DNA of 64,000 bases, from NCBI GenBank assembly GCA_001600355.1, contig BCJU01000005.1, forward strand, positions 156,099-220,098, written 5' to 3'. Shown here piece by piece: positions 41,150 to 52,207 of this stretch (positions within the stretch are counted from its first letter, which is position 1; each line of letters starts with the position of its first letter). The notes under the pieces were generated by a model. It was not told the origin of the DNA. It did no database searches and worked only from the letters and a program-made list of their open reading frames with translations. Both the position numbers and the translations under genes were made by a program. The stretch is from Meira nashicola. Taxonomy: Eukaryota; Basidiomycota; Exobasidiomycetes; Exobasidiales; Brachybasidiaceae.

Positions 41150-41489
41150 GAGTAAAATTAATTTATGGTAGAATCGGAATTCCGATTTAAAATGGAATCT
41201 TTAGATCCGATTAAATTTATACCCGTCAAAATAGCCCACGAAAAATTAAAACACGTCTTCGGAACGCATTTCCGTGGTCAGGAGATATGCCGATCTAGAA
41301 TGATTGAATATCTGTTAGTCTTACGAAGATAAAGCTGATAGGATCGGATCAAATCGTTCCTGAACAATGATATATACAGGTAAATAGATCATATGACAGG
41401 AAATATAACAATATACTGTAAAATATTATCAATTCAAAATGAAAGTGTGAATGTGTACATGATTGTTCGTTTTATTTGGGGTAAATTGT
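41150..41489. other. Intergenic region between the two glyoxal oxidase copies
   Basis: 340 bases holding the 3' end of the full-length copy. No conserved coding signal is seen. Confidence 0.5.
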
Positions 41490-44400
41490 TCATACAGCTA
41501 AAACATTGACCGTAAGACCGATACTATGAGCGCCATTTGAAGAAACAGCAAAGTAATACCAGAAACCTGGAGGAACGATACCGTTATCGTTTGGAATAGA
41601 AAGTGTTACTGTAGTACCTGAAGTCTTTTTAACCGAAAGAGGGATACGACGTTGATCTGTATCGACTGAATGTGTAGAAGATCCCATTCTGACTAAAACG
41701 TGTGTTAAACCTGAAACTGAGCTTAAATTGACTGTCAATGTTCCACCTGGATTTACTCTTACTTTTTCTGATTGTTGTTGACTGGAAGTGATAGATTTGA
41801 CTGTTGGACGACTGGCTGGATTTCCATTTGCATCAAACAAATAAGGAGGAGAATAAAATTGAATATCTTGATGATTTGCATTATTGCAATTTCCATTCAC
41901 GTAACATAAACCACCACCACCGCTCATCACACGTCCATCAGGTAAAAGAACGGTACTTGAATGATAATTACGTGGAATAGAAGCAGGTGCAACTGTTGTG
42001 AAAGTTTTTGTTGAAGGATCAAAGATTTCAGATTGTAAAACACTTTGAGTGTCTGTAAATACTGCAGCATAAGATTGACCACCAGTGATGAAAACTTGAC
42101 CGTTTGGTAAAACGATTGCATTGTGGAAAGAACGTGGATAATTCATATTTTGAATTTGTTGAACAGTTGGAGCTTTATTAACACCGTTCAAAGTGACCAC
42201 ATGAGCAACATTTAATGCATTATTATCCGTATAACTTTGAGCTCCTCCTGTTGAAAGAATTTTACCATTATCGTACATTACACTAATACCGCACATTTGA
42301 TCGTTATTATTGTTTCTTACGCCTGCACTTTGAACGCCACCTGATCCAGTTGTACTATACCAATTCATATTCTTACTTGGTCCCGCTTGAAAGACTGAAC
42401 CACCTGACCAAGCATGTAACCAAGCATGATTATCAGTTCTCCATGCACCTGCATTATCGTATGTTTGTAACATAGGTTGAACTAAAGCTCCAGATAAAGG
42501 TGACCATTGATTTGTTGTATAATCGTATATTTCACCATTTTTCATTGGTACGCCATTTTGACCACCAATTCCACCTGTAAAAGAACCACCAATTGTGAAT
42601 GTTTTACCGTTTGATAATGTAACTGAAGATTGATATCCTCTTCCCATTGTCATATTTGCAGCACGTGTGAATGTATTTGCAAAAGGATCATAAAGTGTTG
42701 CTGCTTGATCTGTATCACCACCATCAATCATCAATCTTCCATCAGGTAAAGAATTCATTCCAGGACAAAACATATTATGATGTGTGTTTGCAACTGTGAA
42801 TTCACCTTGTGTGTTTGTTGTAACGTCATAACTTGCAAATGCAGTTTGATAACTTGCTGGACCACCAAAAGTAGATGGACTCCAAGAAGCAAAAGAAAGG
42901 AATTGTTTAACGGAAGGATAAGCAGGTACCAAATAAGCTGCTACTGGATTCACATCTAATGGAATAACATTACCCCATTGACCATTACGTGGAGCTAAAG
43001 CTTTATTGTTTGCTGTCGTATTTGAAACGATGATTGTTGAATAATAATTACTAGATTTAAAGTTTGCTTGATAAGGTGCTCCTTTAATATGACACGTTCC
43101 AGGTTCATAAACAACATTATAACATCCTGCAGTCGTACTACAAATTTCTGCACAAGTTTGAATATCTTTTGCTGCAATGTTTGCTAAATTACCTACACCG
43201 AAATCTGTGTTTGGACAAATTGTATAAACGATGTTATTCTTTGATGTATAACTTGAACCACCTTTTGGACATGATGATCCATAGATAGGAGTACCATCTT
43301 GAGGAGAATAAATTAATTGAATTGTATCAAATTGCGTATTAACATTCCAAGGAGCAGTTGAATCCAATTGACCTTTAATATGACAATAATTGTTTTGATG
43401 ATCAAAAACTGCATTTGTGCATGTGTTACTGTTATAAGTGCATTGAGAAGCACAATCGGTTGCACTATTAATGTTTTGTAAAAGCTGAAGTGTGTTTACC
43501 GGATAATCTGAATTTGGGCAAATTGAATAAATTGCACCTGCTGCAGAGGTATAATTATAAGCACCTGAAGGGCAAGCACCCTCGATTGGAGTACCATTCA
43601 CGGGAGTATATGTAGCTGCAGCTGAAGTAGAAGTTGTAGAAACGGATGTTGCAGTTGTAGAAGTAGAAGTTGGTGCAGCAGTTGTCGTTGTTGTTGCAGT
43701 TGTTGATGATGAAAGTGGAGCAGAGATCATTTGAATGGTATCAAATTGAGCACTAATTTTCCATGGAGCAGTATTTGCCAATGTTCCTTTGATGTGACAA
43801 TAATTGTATTGATGATCATAAACGGCATTTTTGCAATTATTATTTTGTGCAGTGCATAAAGCTGAACAAGCTGTTGCACTATAAACGTTTGGAATAACTT
43901 GAAGACTGTTTACCGGATAATCTGAATCTGGACAAACAGAATATACAGCTCCATCTGTACCGATAAAGTTGTATCCACCGAAAGGACATGAAGAGTTGAT
44001 TGTGTTTCCAGCTTTTGGAGTATAAACTAATCTGATCGTATCAAATTGTGTATTAACTTTCCATGGCGCATTTGCATCAAGAGATCCTTTGATATGACAA
44101 GAATTATAAACGTGATCGTAAACTGCATTTGTGCAACTGTTTTGAGAAGTGCATAAAGCAGAACAATCAGTTGCACTCTTTACATTTTGAAGAACTTGTT
44201 GACTTGAAACTGGATAATCTGTCATTGGACAAATGTTAAAGATCGAACCTGTTGAATTAACAAAGTTATAGCTACCGAAAGGGCAATTACCATTCACATC
44301 AGCTCCTTGTGTTGGTGTATATGCAAGTCGAATAGCATCAAACCTATTATCATAAACGAAATTGTAGGAATTTGCATCAGGGTTACCTTTGATATGACAA

Positions 44401-44717
44401 TTTCCATTTGTTCTATCAAAGACAGCTGTTGTACAACCGTTTGTGTTTGAACAAAGAAGTGCACAAGCGTTATCATCTGCAACAACAGGCCATTGCCAAC
44501 TTCCAACGTTGTATTGAGATTGTGAGCATAATGAATATCCTAAATTATTCGCAATAATTGTTCCATTGTTTCCGTTAGGACAACTTTTCAGGGGTGTCAA
44601 ATTGGCAGATTGACGCTTCTTTTGCATGCCCACCTTCAAAGGCTTTCCAAGCGTAACATCATTCAACAAAATAGTCAAGCATAATGCTACCAGCAAAGGT
44701 TGATTGACAAATTGCAT
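41490..44717 (-). CDS. Secreted glyoxal oxidase-like copper-radical oxidase with five PAN-like units
   Basis: 1075 aa, intronless. A signal peptide (QPLLVALCLTILLNDVTLG) is followed by five Cys-rich PAN/apple-like units of ~90 residues, each with a C...LC....C..AV(F/Y)D....CHIKG pattern. A Ser/Thr-rich linker (~345-375) separates units 3 and 4. The catalytic part is a kelch-type propeller plus a C-terminal domain as in galactose/glyoxal oxidases. The cofactor residues can be placed: Cys651 (MFCPGMN) and Tyr695 (GRGYQSS) for the Tyr-Cys crosslink, and Tyr918, His919 (RNYHSS) and His1064 (AHSIGL) as copper ligands. Such enzymes oxidise aldehydes or alcohols to give hydrogen peroxide outside the cell, often for lignocellulose attack or morphogenesis; the PAN units may bind carbohydrate or protein. 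The substrate is unknown. Confidence 0.93.
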   Translation of the reverse strand: MQFVNQPLLVALCLTILLNDVTLGKPLKVGMQKKRQSANLTPLKSCPNGNNGTIIANNLGYSLCSQSQYNVGSWQWPVVADDNACALLCSNTNGCTTAVFDRTNGNCHIKGNPDANSYNFVYDNRFDAIRLAYTPTQGADVNGNCPFGSYNFVNSTGSIFNICPMTDYPVSSQQVLQNVKSATDCSALCTSQNSCTNAVYDHVYNSCHIKGSLDANAPWKVNTQFDTIRLVYTPKAGNTINSSCPFGGYNFIGTDGAVYSVCPDSDYPVNSLQVIPNVYSATACSALCTAQNNNCKNAVYDHQYNYCHIKGTLANTAPWKISAQFDTIQMISAPLSSSTTATTTTTAAPTSTSTTATSVSTTSTSAAATYTPVNGTPIEGACPSGAYNYTSAAGAIYSICPNSDYPVNTLQLLQNINSATDCASQCTYNSNTCTNAVFDHQNNYCHIKGQLDSTAPWNVNTQFDTIQLIYSPQDGTPIYGSSCPKGGSSYTSKNNIVYTICPNTDFGVGNLANIAAKDIQTCAEICSTTAGCYNVVYEPGTCHIKGAPYQANFKSSNYYSTIIVSNTTANNKALAPRNGQWGNVIPLDVNPVAAYLVPAYPSVKQFLSFASWSPSTFGGPASYQTAFASYDVTTNTQGEFTVANTHHNMFCPGMNSLPDGRLMIDGGDTDQAATLYDPFANTFTRAANMTMGRGYQSSVTLSNGKTFTIGGSFTGGIGGQNGVPMKNGEIYDYTTNQWSPLSGALVQPMLQTYDNAGAWRTDNHAWLHAWSGGSVFQAGPSKNMNWYSTTGSGGVQSAGVRNNNNDQMCGISVMYDNGKILSTGGAQSYTDNNALNVAHVVTLNGVNKAPTVQQIQNMNYPRSFHNAIVLPNGQVFITGGQSYAAVFTDTQSVLQSEIFDPSTKTFTTVAPASIPRNYHSSTVLLPDGRVMSGGGGLCYVNGNCNNANHQDIQFYSPPYLFDANGNPASRPTVKSITSSQQQSEKVRVNPGGTLTVNLSSVSGLTHVLVRMGSSTHSVDTDQRRIPLSVKKTSGTTVTLSIPNDNGIVPPGFWYYFAVSSNGAHSIGLTVNVLAV

Positions 44718-45863
44718 TTTTATGCAAAATTAATAATCACCTTGGGAAGGATGAAAGAAAGTGGGTTGTTCCCATCTTTGAATGTGAGAACAATTCATCT
44801 TTTATATGCATCTTCATATTAGAATCCATCAATGTGTGGAATAGACTCGTCGGTGCCGAGCAGAAGTTGTCTTGTATGCATGTGTTCGGTTCTTACTCTG
44901 TTTCATCATTGTTCTTGTGTGACACAATTTCAGAAAAGAGGAGGAGAATAAGCATGTATGTATGCATGATTGGCGATCGCATAATTCGATGCTAGAACAA
45001 CGACTGACAACCCTCTCAGGCCCGTTCGGCATGATCAGGAACAAAGAACGGGATCGATTGAATGCAAGCAAAACAAACAAACAAATTAACGATAATAATG
45101 AGCAAATTCAGCAAAACGTCTTTCCATTATGCTGCTGCATGAGAAAAAGAAGAAGCAAGATTTTTGTTCTTTCTGAGACAGACGGACAAACAAACAAACC
45201 GAAACACATGCAGGCTTGCACTTGCGCGACGCACTGTATTGTACATATTCTATGTACAAATTTTGAGTGCTGTCAGACCTGTCAGACATCAAGCCATTCG
45301 TGTTCTAGCGATATATGGAATCTAGAATTTTTTTTCTCTCTCGGTGAAACAGAAGTGCGCTGCGCTGCTTCGAGTCGCGCCGAAGCAGCCCAAGAGAGTG
45401 ATATATGAATGAGCGAAAAACCAGTGAAAATTGGAAAACGATGTCTAAACAAACGTACGCAGGCACGAAAAGAAAAAGAAAAGAAGATGCAGGTGCAGGT
45501 TGCAAGCGCACGCTCGCTTTGACATGCTGCTCTTTGTACAAGGCAAATCCGAAAACTCGCTTTTTGTATAGTCTTCAACGTGTGTACCATATGCAGGTTC
45601 AAGAGCGACTAGAAGATGAACAATAGAAACTCGGGACAAACAAAAAAGCCACCTAAGAAAAGTCGTTCCACTCTGTTCAGCTTTCTGTCTAGAACGCTAA
45701 AAAGAATATTCGTAGACATTTCCGGTAAAAGAGTGCATAACAAGAATCGGTAATCTTTGCAAAGAAAAAGTACAATTTCTCCGAAAGAAAAGCTCCGAAA
45801 TTTCAAACATACATAATTGATGACTTATGAATAGTTTTTTCGTGTAAAGTATTTGTACATGGG
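44718..45863. other. Intergenic region upstream of glyoxal oxidase-like gene
   Basis: 1.15 kb between divergently read 5' and 3' gene ends. A perfect 9-bp inverted repeat with 8-bp spacer lies at 45364-45389 (GCTGCTTCG / CGAAGCAGC), and CAAACAAACAAA runs lie near 45070 and 45188. Open frames up to 148 codons exist but overlap each other on both strands and show no family signal, so none is called. Confidence 0.5.
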
Positions 45864-45894
45864 TAAAATAAAATAAAATAAAATAAAATAAAAA
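45864..45894. repeat. AAAAT pentanucleotide repeat
   Basis: About six consecutive AAAAT units lie some 40 bases beyond the stop of the kelch-BTB gene, in its 3' UTR. Confidence 0.9.
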
Positions 45895-45932
45895 TGATAA
45901 GAAAGAGCATATTTTACCGCGGCATATTCAAA

Positions 45933-48900
45933 TCAAGCAAAAATACCATGCAATGCTTTGATATCTTTTGGATTCAATTGTCCGGCATCCATTCTTTTTC
46001 GATTTCCACCATTGGTACCTCCTGATCCTGAAGCAGTCTTTGTAGACGAAGAAGTTTGAATCGAAGATGTAGCTCCGGCTGATAAAGCAGGCGAAGGTAA
46101 TCCTGCAGCTACATTATTATTACTCATTTGTTTTGTAGATGCTAGCGTAGGTGTGATCACTTTGGCTTCCGCAATTGGATCTTCTTGTAACGAATTTGCA
46201 CTTTTACTCGTACTCATTCCACTATTGGATTGACCCGTAACAGATCTGAACCTACTGCCAAAAGTGGAAGATTTACGAGGACCAGAATTGGTTGAACCGC
46301 TTTCAAATGCATTTGCAAGTCTTGAAACATTGGACGTTGGACCTTCTTCTTTTACTAACGTGCCTGTTGAAGAAGAATGACTATTTTGTCCTGTTGAGCC
46401 TTGTGTCGCATTCAAAGAAGACATGCTATGATTGCTCACAGAATCTCCACCTCCAGGAGTACCTTGACCACTTCCATCGGTATTTGTCCTTTGCAGTCTT
46501 GAGAATGCTGGTAAGTCATTGCTCGATCTTCCTTTCTCTTCTTGATGTCCTTCTAAAGTAGTTGCAGGTGATAAGTTTGATGCGCCAGCTTTACTACCCC
46601 CACTCTCACTTCCACCTCTACCAAAGATGCTGAATCTCTTTCTGCCAGTAGTAGCATTTGCGCTGCTCGAAGGCGGTGGACGTGAAGAAGAATTGTTCCC
46701 ATTAGTGGAAAGCGTTGACGGTCTCCGTTGAGAAGTAATGGCTGACTGTGTTGCCTGTCCAGTTGTACTTGTCGAAGTTTGACTACTCTGCGTTGACGTT
46801 TTAGAAAGTGTTCCAGAGGAAAGGTTTGACGTGCTGGACAATTGAGGTGTAGAATCTCCAGCTTGAGCGTTATCCAAACCTGACATACCCAATGACCTTT
46901 CAACTCGAACCGGCTTCTTGCCAGATTCGCTGGCCTCAGATGCAATTGATTTACCAATCGATCCTTTTCGCGAAATGGAAGGTGAAGCGATAGAAGAAGC
47001 TCCGCTGCGTGGATTGTACGCTTTTTCACCTTCTGGAGATCTTGGCGCATGCTCTCCCGTACCACCACCAATAGCAGCTGTCGTTGGAGTTTGCGTGTTC
47101 ATTCCTGCAACTTCTGCAGACGATTCTTGCGTTGTTGATGATCTAGTAGAAGAAATACTAGACCTTTGTACCCATTTAGCAATCGACATTACCGTTCGTA
47201 AAGATCGGATTTGTAAAGCTTCAAAGCCACTCATTGTTGCTGCTTCATATAGAGCTACTGCCAATCGATGTCGCTCTAAAGGCGGGAGTGTTCCTGCACC
47301 AACTGCACTAGATTGCAAACTACTACGTCTGCTCATCGAAATGCTTCCTATGACGCTTCCTTGACCCATACTTCCTAATCCACCAGCTGTTGGTGGCACT
47401 CCTGGACTTCGCGGAGCAAGGTCACGCGACATGACAACATGCGCTGTATGCTTTGCCCAAACTTCCAAATCTTTCATATCGTATACCTTTGAAACGATCA
47501 AAAGAGCAGCAACAATGGCAGGATGTTGTTGTAATTGCGTGCAAACACACCTTGTATAAATGAATGTCAACAGTGCCAACATTACTGGCGAAGGTTCGCT
47601 GATATGCAATTCTCGAGGTGTGATTCGTGGATCAGCAGAAGTTGCCAGATTTGATCGCGCAATTGAAGTATCATTTTCGTCTTCTTCTAGAAGAGCAGAA
47701 AGCTGCTCTCCGGCCGTACTTGGTCTACTGCCTTTCTTGGATGCTTTTGGTATAGACCCATTCTTTGCTACTTGTTTAGCCTTTCTTTGATATTCTCGCA
47801 TCTTTGCTGCAAACCATGGCCATCTCTTTTCCAAAATGATCCTATCACATCCTAACCGCATTCCATCCGAGCATACAATCTCAAAATCTCCTCTTCCTCC
47901 CAGTGCCAAAATTGGATCGCCTTCATCGTCCAGTGGACCTATTCCACTTTCCATAGAAGCGCTATAGCTTCCAACAGTGCTACTGGCAAGCTTCTGCAAG
48001 CCCATCTGTATTGATGCTAGGCTCATTTGCTTCACTGGTGGTTGTGTGATTCCCCATGCTTCTAGCTCTATAAGCAAAACATGATCCCAATTTGTCTGTC
48101 GATGATTGTAATCTGCAACAAGATCGCGTTCCCTATGTCCAAAAACTACTAATCGATTCTGTAGCGGCCACAAAACGCCTCTATTCCAAGAACCTGTTGA
48201 TAGAAGCGGTCCGACATCCAGTCTGTTCCACGTCATCGTAGGTAAATGAAGCGCCCAAATGGCGAATGTTTGCGATGTATTTGCTAGATAGGTTCCCGAA
48301 ATTAGCATATGCGATCCTAAGATTGCGCCCATCGGAAATCGTAGGCCGGGAGGTAGACTAACTCCAGACATGGCTTGTGATTGATCGTCGATTTGGATGG
48401 TACAAGCATCTGGTGAATCCTCCTGCTCGTCTTGAGAATCAAGAAATACCACCTCCATTTCTCTTTTCACGTCGGTAAAGTTGTAATTTGTGTACACGTA
48501 CACCGGCAAGGGCTTCAACGTTCCTTTTGGCGTCCAATCCCTGTAGCTCGTCGGCAAAGTGCTAATGCTTTGGGCAGATAAGAATGGATTCTGTTTTGAG
48601 GAAGATGCAGCGTTTTGCTCCGTTGTTCCATCTGAAGCTTGACGTACACTTATTGGCGATTGCATAACAGTCGATGCTTCTTCTACCTTCCAAAGAGGCT
48701 CCACAGCTAAACTTCTGTAACTTCCCCTTTGCTTTTCATAAGGCTGTCTCAGTATCCATTTTCTCTGTTTCAAGTCCAACACATTAATCTCTTCTACGTA
48801 TCTATTCGCCATGTCTTGACCACCAATGATGATTAGCGAATCGACAGTAGTGGAAGAAAGGTGAGCGTAACGAGCTTGCGGAAGAAGACTTTCTGTATTC

Positions 48901-49412
48901 TGATTGGAAGAAGTTGAGGATGGAATGATATCGAATTCCCAAGTGTAGGTCTTTAAATTAAAAGCGACCACCTCGTTTAAAACGCACAATTCAGATTCAT
49001 TTCCATCAACGTATCCCATTCCGCCAAAGATGATCAATTTTCCTTCCCATAAGTTACACGAATGGAAATAACGTGGTTGTGGTTTGGCAACGTTATTAGA
49101 AGATGATCCAGCTGCCATTTGTCCATCCGGTACGTCTTCTTCCTCCTCTTCAGAAGAAGCAAATAGCTTTTTCCAGCGTAAAGTTGACATATTTAGCTCA
49201 TATAAATCGTTCATCATCCTTCGCGTAGTAACCAAACGACCTCCAAATAAATACAATCGTGCTTTTGTTGGATTAGGATCATCAACTAATGTAACTGATG
49301 CACCCACCAATGGAGGTGGAATGTCACCTCTACATGCATGCCAATGTGCTGCTAAGCTGGCCAAAGGCGCATGAGGGGTAGATTGAGGTTGTGAAGAAGA
49401 TGTTGTCGGCAT
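45933..49412 (-). CDS. Kelch-repeat and BTB-domain protein (Ral2-like)
   Basis: 1159 aa, intronless. Kelch repeats cover ~20-430: YLFGGRLVTTRRMMNDLYELN, HSCNLWEGKLIIFGGMGYVD, SLIIIGGQDMANRYVEEINVLD. A BTB/POZ-like region lies at ~505-660 (GDFEIVCSDGMRLGCDRIILEKRWPWFAA, then a ~50-residue insert, then ALLTFIYTRCV). The last ~400 residues are Ser/Thr/Gln/Gly-rich and disordered, ending with a short conserved-looking KDIKALHGIFA. The kelch-BTB arrangement resembles fission yeast Ral2, which acts upstream of Ras in morphology and mating, but I rank that as a suggestion. Other kelch adaptors are possible. Confidence 0.8.
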   Translation of the reverse strand: MPTTSSSQPQSTPHAPLASLAAHWHACRGDIPPPLVGASVTLVDDPNPTKARLYLFGGRLVTTRRMMNDLYELNMSTLRWKKLFASSEEEEEDVPDGQMAAGSSSNNVAKPQPRYFHSCNLWEGKLIIFGGMGYVDGNESELCVLNEVVAFNLKTYTWEFDIIPSSTSSNQNTESLLPQARYAHLSSTTVDSLIIIGGQDMANRYVEEINVLDLKQRKWILRQPYEKQRGSYRSLAVEPLWKVEEASTVMQSPISVRQASDGTTEQNAASSSKQNPFLSAQSISTLPTSYRDWTPKGTLKPLPVYVYTNYNFTDVKREMEVVFLDSQDEQEDSPDACTIQIDDQSQAMSGVSLPPGLRFPMGAILGSHMLISGTYLANTSQTFAIWALHLPTMTWNRLDVGPLLSTGSWNRGVLWPLQNRLVVFGHRERDLVADYNHRQTNWDHVLLIELEAWGITQPPVKQMSLASIQMGLQKLASSTVGSYSASMESGIGPLDDEGDPILALGGRGDFEIVCSDGMRLGCDRIILEKRWPWFAAKMREYQRKAKQVAKNGSIPKASKKGSRPSTAGEQLSALLEEDENDTSIARSNLATSADPRITPRELHISEPSPVMLALLTFIYTRCVCTQLQQHPAIVAALLIVSKVYDMKDLEVWAKHTAHVVMSRDLAPRSPGVPPTAGGLGSMGQGSVIGSISMSRRSSLQSSAVGAGTLPPLERHRLAVALYEAATMSGFEALQIRSLRTVMSIAKWVQRSSISSTRSSTTQESSAEVAGMNTQTPTTAAIGGGTGEHAPRSPEGEKAYNPRSGASSIASPSISRKGSIGKSIASEASESGKKPVRVERSLGMSGLDNAQAGDSTPQLSSTSNLSSGTLSKTSTQSSQTSTSTTGQATQSAITSQRRPSTLSTNGNNSSSRPPPSSSANATTGRKRFSIFGRGGSESGGSKAGASNLSPATTLEGHQEEKGRSSNDLPAFSRLQRTNTDGSGQGTPGGGDSVSNHSMSSLNATQGSTGQNSHSSSTGTLVKEEGPTSNVSRLANAFESGSTNSGPRKSSTFGSRFRSVTGQSNSGMSTSKSANSLQEDPIAEAKVITPTLASTKQMSNNNVAAGLPSPALSAGATSSIQTSSSTKTASGSGGTNGGNRKRMDAGQLNPKDIKALHGIFA

Positions 49413-51523
49413 GATGGATTGAGGACTGAGGAGGATATTCGTTGAAGTTTGATGTTACAGATGAGTTTTGATTGGAATACTTGTAATAAATTCAATTCTC
49501 ATCACAGGCAAACGTGCCAAATCTCGTTCGATGAGGAATGTCGGAGACTTTAGACGGAAATCAGAACATGTTGGACTTCCGACAGCAAAGAATATGACGT
49601 GTAACAGTGAGTTGTGCAATTTGCAACAGAGCCCAAAGTCTTCAAACTCTCTTTTTAAAACCAGAATGTTCTAGAAGTGAAGTCAAGATGGTGAAGAGAT
49701 AAAAAAAGACGGATTGATGCTAAATCGAGCAACGGCGATATTATTTTGGTAGAATAGCTAAAAATGGCTGCCTTGAAATTAAAGTGTATAGAAATAAGAA
49801 AAAAAGACACAGGCGGCTTGGCTTTTTTCGCTCCTGAGCGAGAGGAGGGTAAGAGGACGCGGCCGTGCGGTGGGATAGCCTAGTTCAATCCAAAAAAAGA
49901 TTAAGAAAAAATAAAAAGGAAGAAGAAAAGGAGCCTAGTCTAGTGTGTATCTGAATGGAACCACATCAAAATGTGATGCGCTCTGCATGCATGATTGATG
50001 CAAGCACTATACGCGAAAAAGAGAAAAGGGCAGATCCAGACTTCCAACACCTATACTAGTAAGAGCGGAGCAACACGGTACATAAGCGATGAACTTTTAC
50101 GATACGGAAGGATCGCGGTCACAAGCTCTATTAACTGCAGTCTGTTGTATGTGTGCTACGTGATAAACAGTGCATAGCGCAGTTTGAAATCGTTCAGCGT
50201 GCGTGACCGTTAATATGCTGAAGTTTTTTGGGGGGAGAAGGTCATGATTTGCATGCCGTACATATGTAGTAGACTTATACATTCAAGATTTCGGCAGTGT
50301 ACCTGCTGCACTAGCAAAGTATGAATTCCAGATCACTTTTTTTCTTCTACTTCTTCTTCTTTCTCTTCTTAGCGTAAATGGTATCATAAGAAGTTTGAAA
50401 TGTTTTCCAATCTTTTCATCTTTCGTCGGAGTTCAGAATGAAGTCAAGGATCAACATTTTAAGAGTTTATGAACCCGTTTTTCTCTTCTCCGCTGTCTCG
50501 ATCTCAGCAAATAAAAAAGCAGAACGGGATTTGATTTCTCTCAGTGTGCCATTTTTCCAAGACTTTGGTGCTGCATGTACATACAGCAGCATGCAAGAAA
50601 TGCAAAAAGCTGCGATTGATAATAACTCCGATTCACGCACGCATACATACGTACATAAATGTGTGTGAGAAAGATTTGAACGAGCGGGGTTAGAAGATGA
50701 CTTGCTTCTTTTTTCTTCTCTACTTCATGCACCCTCTTGTATGAATGCAGTCCTTTTTGACTTTTCCGAAATTAATCTAAGAGTCGATGACAGCTGTGCG
50801 GCCTCCTTCTTTTTGACAAGAATTATATGTACATCAAATTAAGCTAACAAGGAACATGAAATTGGAATGAACACGGCTCCGTCCTAGTGATGAACCTTTT
50901 CTTGTACCCTATTTGCCAATGAATATTGTGGTACATTCGTATCAAGTTTTCCTTTCCCCCCACGGTGATCTGTAGTTAACATTTATCCAAATTAATGTTT
51001 AGTCTGGTTTCAAACACTAGAATACAAATTCTTCTTATTCGGCCAACGCATTCATTCCTTCACGCTAGATGAGTAAGCAATATGAACGTTTCTGATATAG
51101 GGCCAACTCTTTATTGAAGGGGCAATTTGTGCTTTTTCAGGATTATTTAGTGTCTATCTGATAAGCAAACAGAACACAGTTCATATTTTGGCAAAAAGAC
51201 TAACGGTGAAGTTCTAACTCATAGATAGCCTTGACGCTAGAATCAAGCTTGCAGGTTGCAGTATAGTTTCCGAGCCCGGATTCCGTCGCGTTTGTCCCTC
51301 TGGGCCGTATATGACTTTCTACACGCAGCACATGGGTACTTAATATTTATTTAATTGACGCGTTCCCGCGGCAAGCAACACGAAACGGAATTCATGATTA
51401 ATCCAACACTTTTTTCGATAATCATCATCATCACCACCTTTTAAAAAGGAAAATTTGTCAATGCTGATCGCGATTAAGAACGTTTTATCGTCAAAAGACA
51501 CGTAATTTCTGTCACACTCAATC
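49413..51523. other. Long gene-free stretch between kelch-BTB gene and PSF1
   Basis: 2.1 kb, the longest stretch without a recognisable gene in the window. It must hold promoters for two divergent genes. Short frames (60-79 codons) look random. I looked for tRNA B-box-like strings and found no credible tRNA. No repeats beyond short A/T runs are seen. Confidence 0.5.
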
Positions 51524-52207
51524 ATGTTCGGCGATCTTGGTTTAAAATTAGTACAAGAAGCACGAGCAGCAGAAATCAATCAAACTTTACCGCCTTACAA
51601 TGATGAATTGGTTCGATTAGTGATGCTAGAGACCCGTCAATTACAGACACATATAAGTGGGTTACTACAAGAAGCAGGAGGTGTACAAGCAGCAGAAACG
51701 GAAGAAACTTTAGCAGGACAACTTATTACTCATCATGCTGCCGCACAAAGGAACAAGAGATGTTTATTAGCTTATCATAACGTTCGATTGCAATTTCTTC
51801 AATCAGTTCTTTGGTTAAAAGGTGGTAGTATGGAACTTACCTTGAATCATTCAATCGAATCTCCTGCTAGATTGATGGCACATGAAGCAGATAAAACTAC
51901 ACTCAAATCACGTTGTAGTATGGCAGAATTAGCATTCATACGACAATATGCAGATTTAAATCGAGCATATAAGAGTGAATTTTTAGACGTCGTTGATGTT
52001 TCTGCAAGTTTAGGAAGAAGTTCAAAGACGGAAGATATTGGACCGATAAAAGAATTAATGGTTTCAATCGTTTCACATGTTGATGCAAAAGACGTTCAAA
52101 CGGAAAGGGGAAGTATAAGCTTACGTAGAGGAGAACGAATGCGAATCCTTAGAAGCGAAGTTGATGCTTTGATTATGAGAGGATGGGTAAGCGTTTTGGA
52201 TGAATGA
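51524..52207 (+). CDS. PSF1: GINS complex subunit Psf1
   Basis: 227 aa, intronless. It begins with the family start MFGDLGLKLVQEARA, then LPPYNDELVRLVMLETRQL. The conserved RNKRCLLAYHNVRLQFL block is near residues 84-100, AELAFIRQYADLNRAYKSEF follows, and a C-terminal small domain covers ~160-227. Psf1 is one of four GINS subunits of the CMG replicative helicase (Cdc45-MCM-GINS) at nuclear replication forks. Length and all family blocks are normal. Confidence 0.93.
   Translation: MFGDLGLKLVQEARAAEINQTLPPYNDELVRLVMLETRQLQTHISGLLQEAGGVQAAETEETLAGQLITHHAAAQRNKRCLLAYHNVRLQFLQSVLWLKGGSMELTLNHSIESPARLMAHEADKTTLKSRCSMAELAFIRQYADLNRAYKSEFLDVVDVSASLGRSSKTEDIGPIKELMVSIVSHVDAKDVQTERGSISLRRGERMRILRSEVDALIMRGWVSVLDE

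Noticed and set aside
45364..45389. Perfect 9-bp inverted repeat as a functional RNA or terminator
   Set aside because: It is short and isolated with no flanking gene structure. It is noted as sequence only.
44962..45408. A 148-codon plus-strand frame upstream of the glyoxal oxidase gene
   Set aside because: Composition looks random, several frames on both strands overlap it, and no domain is recognised.
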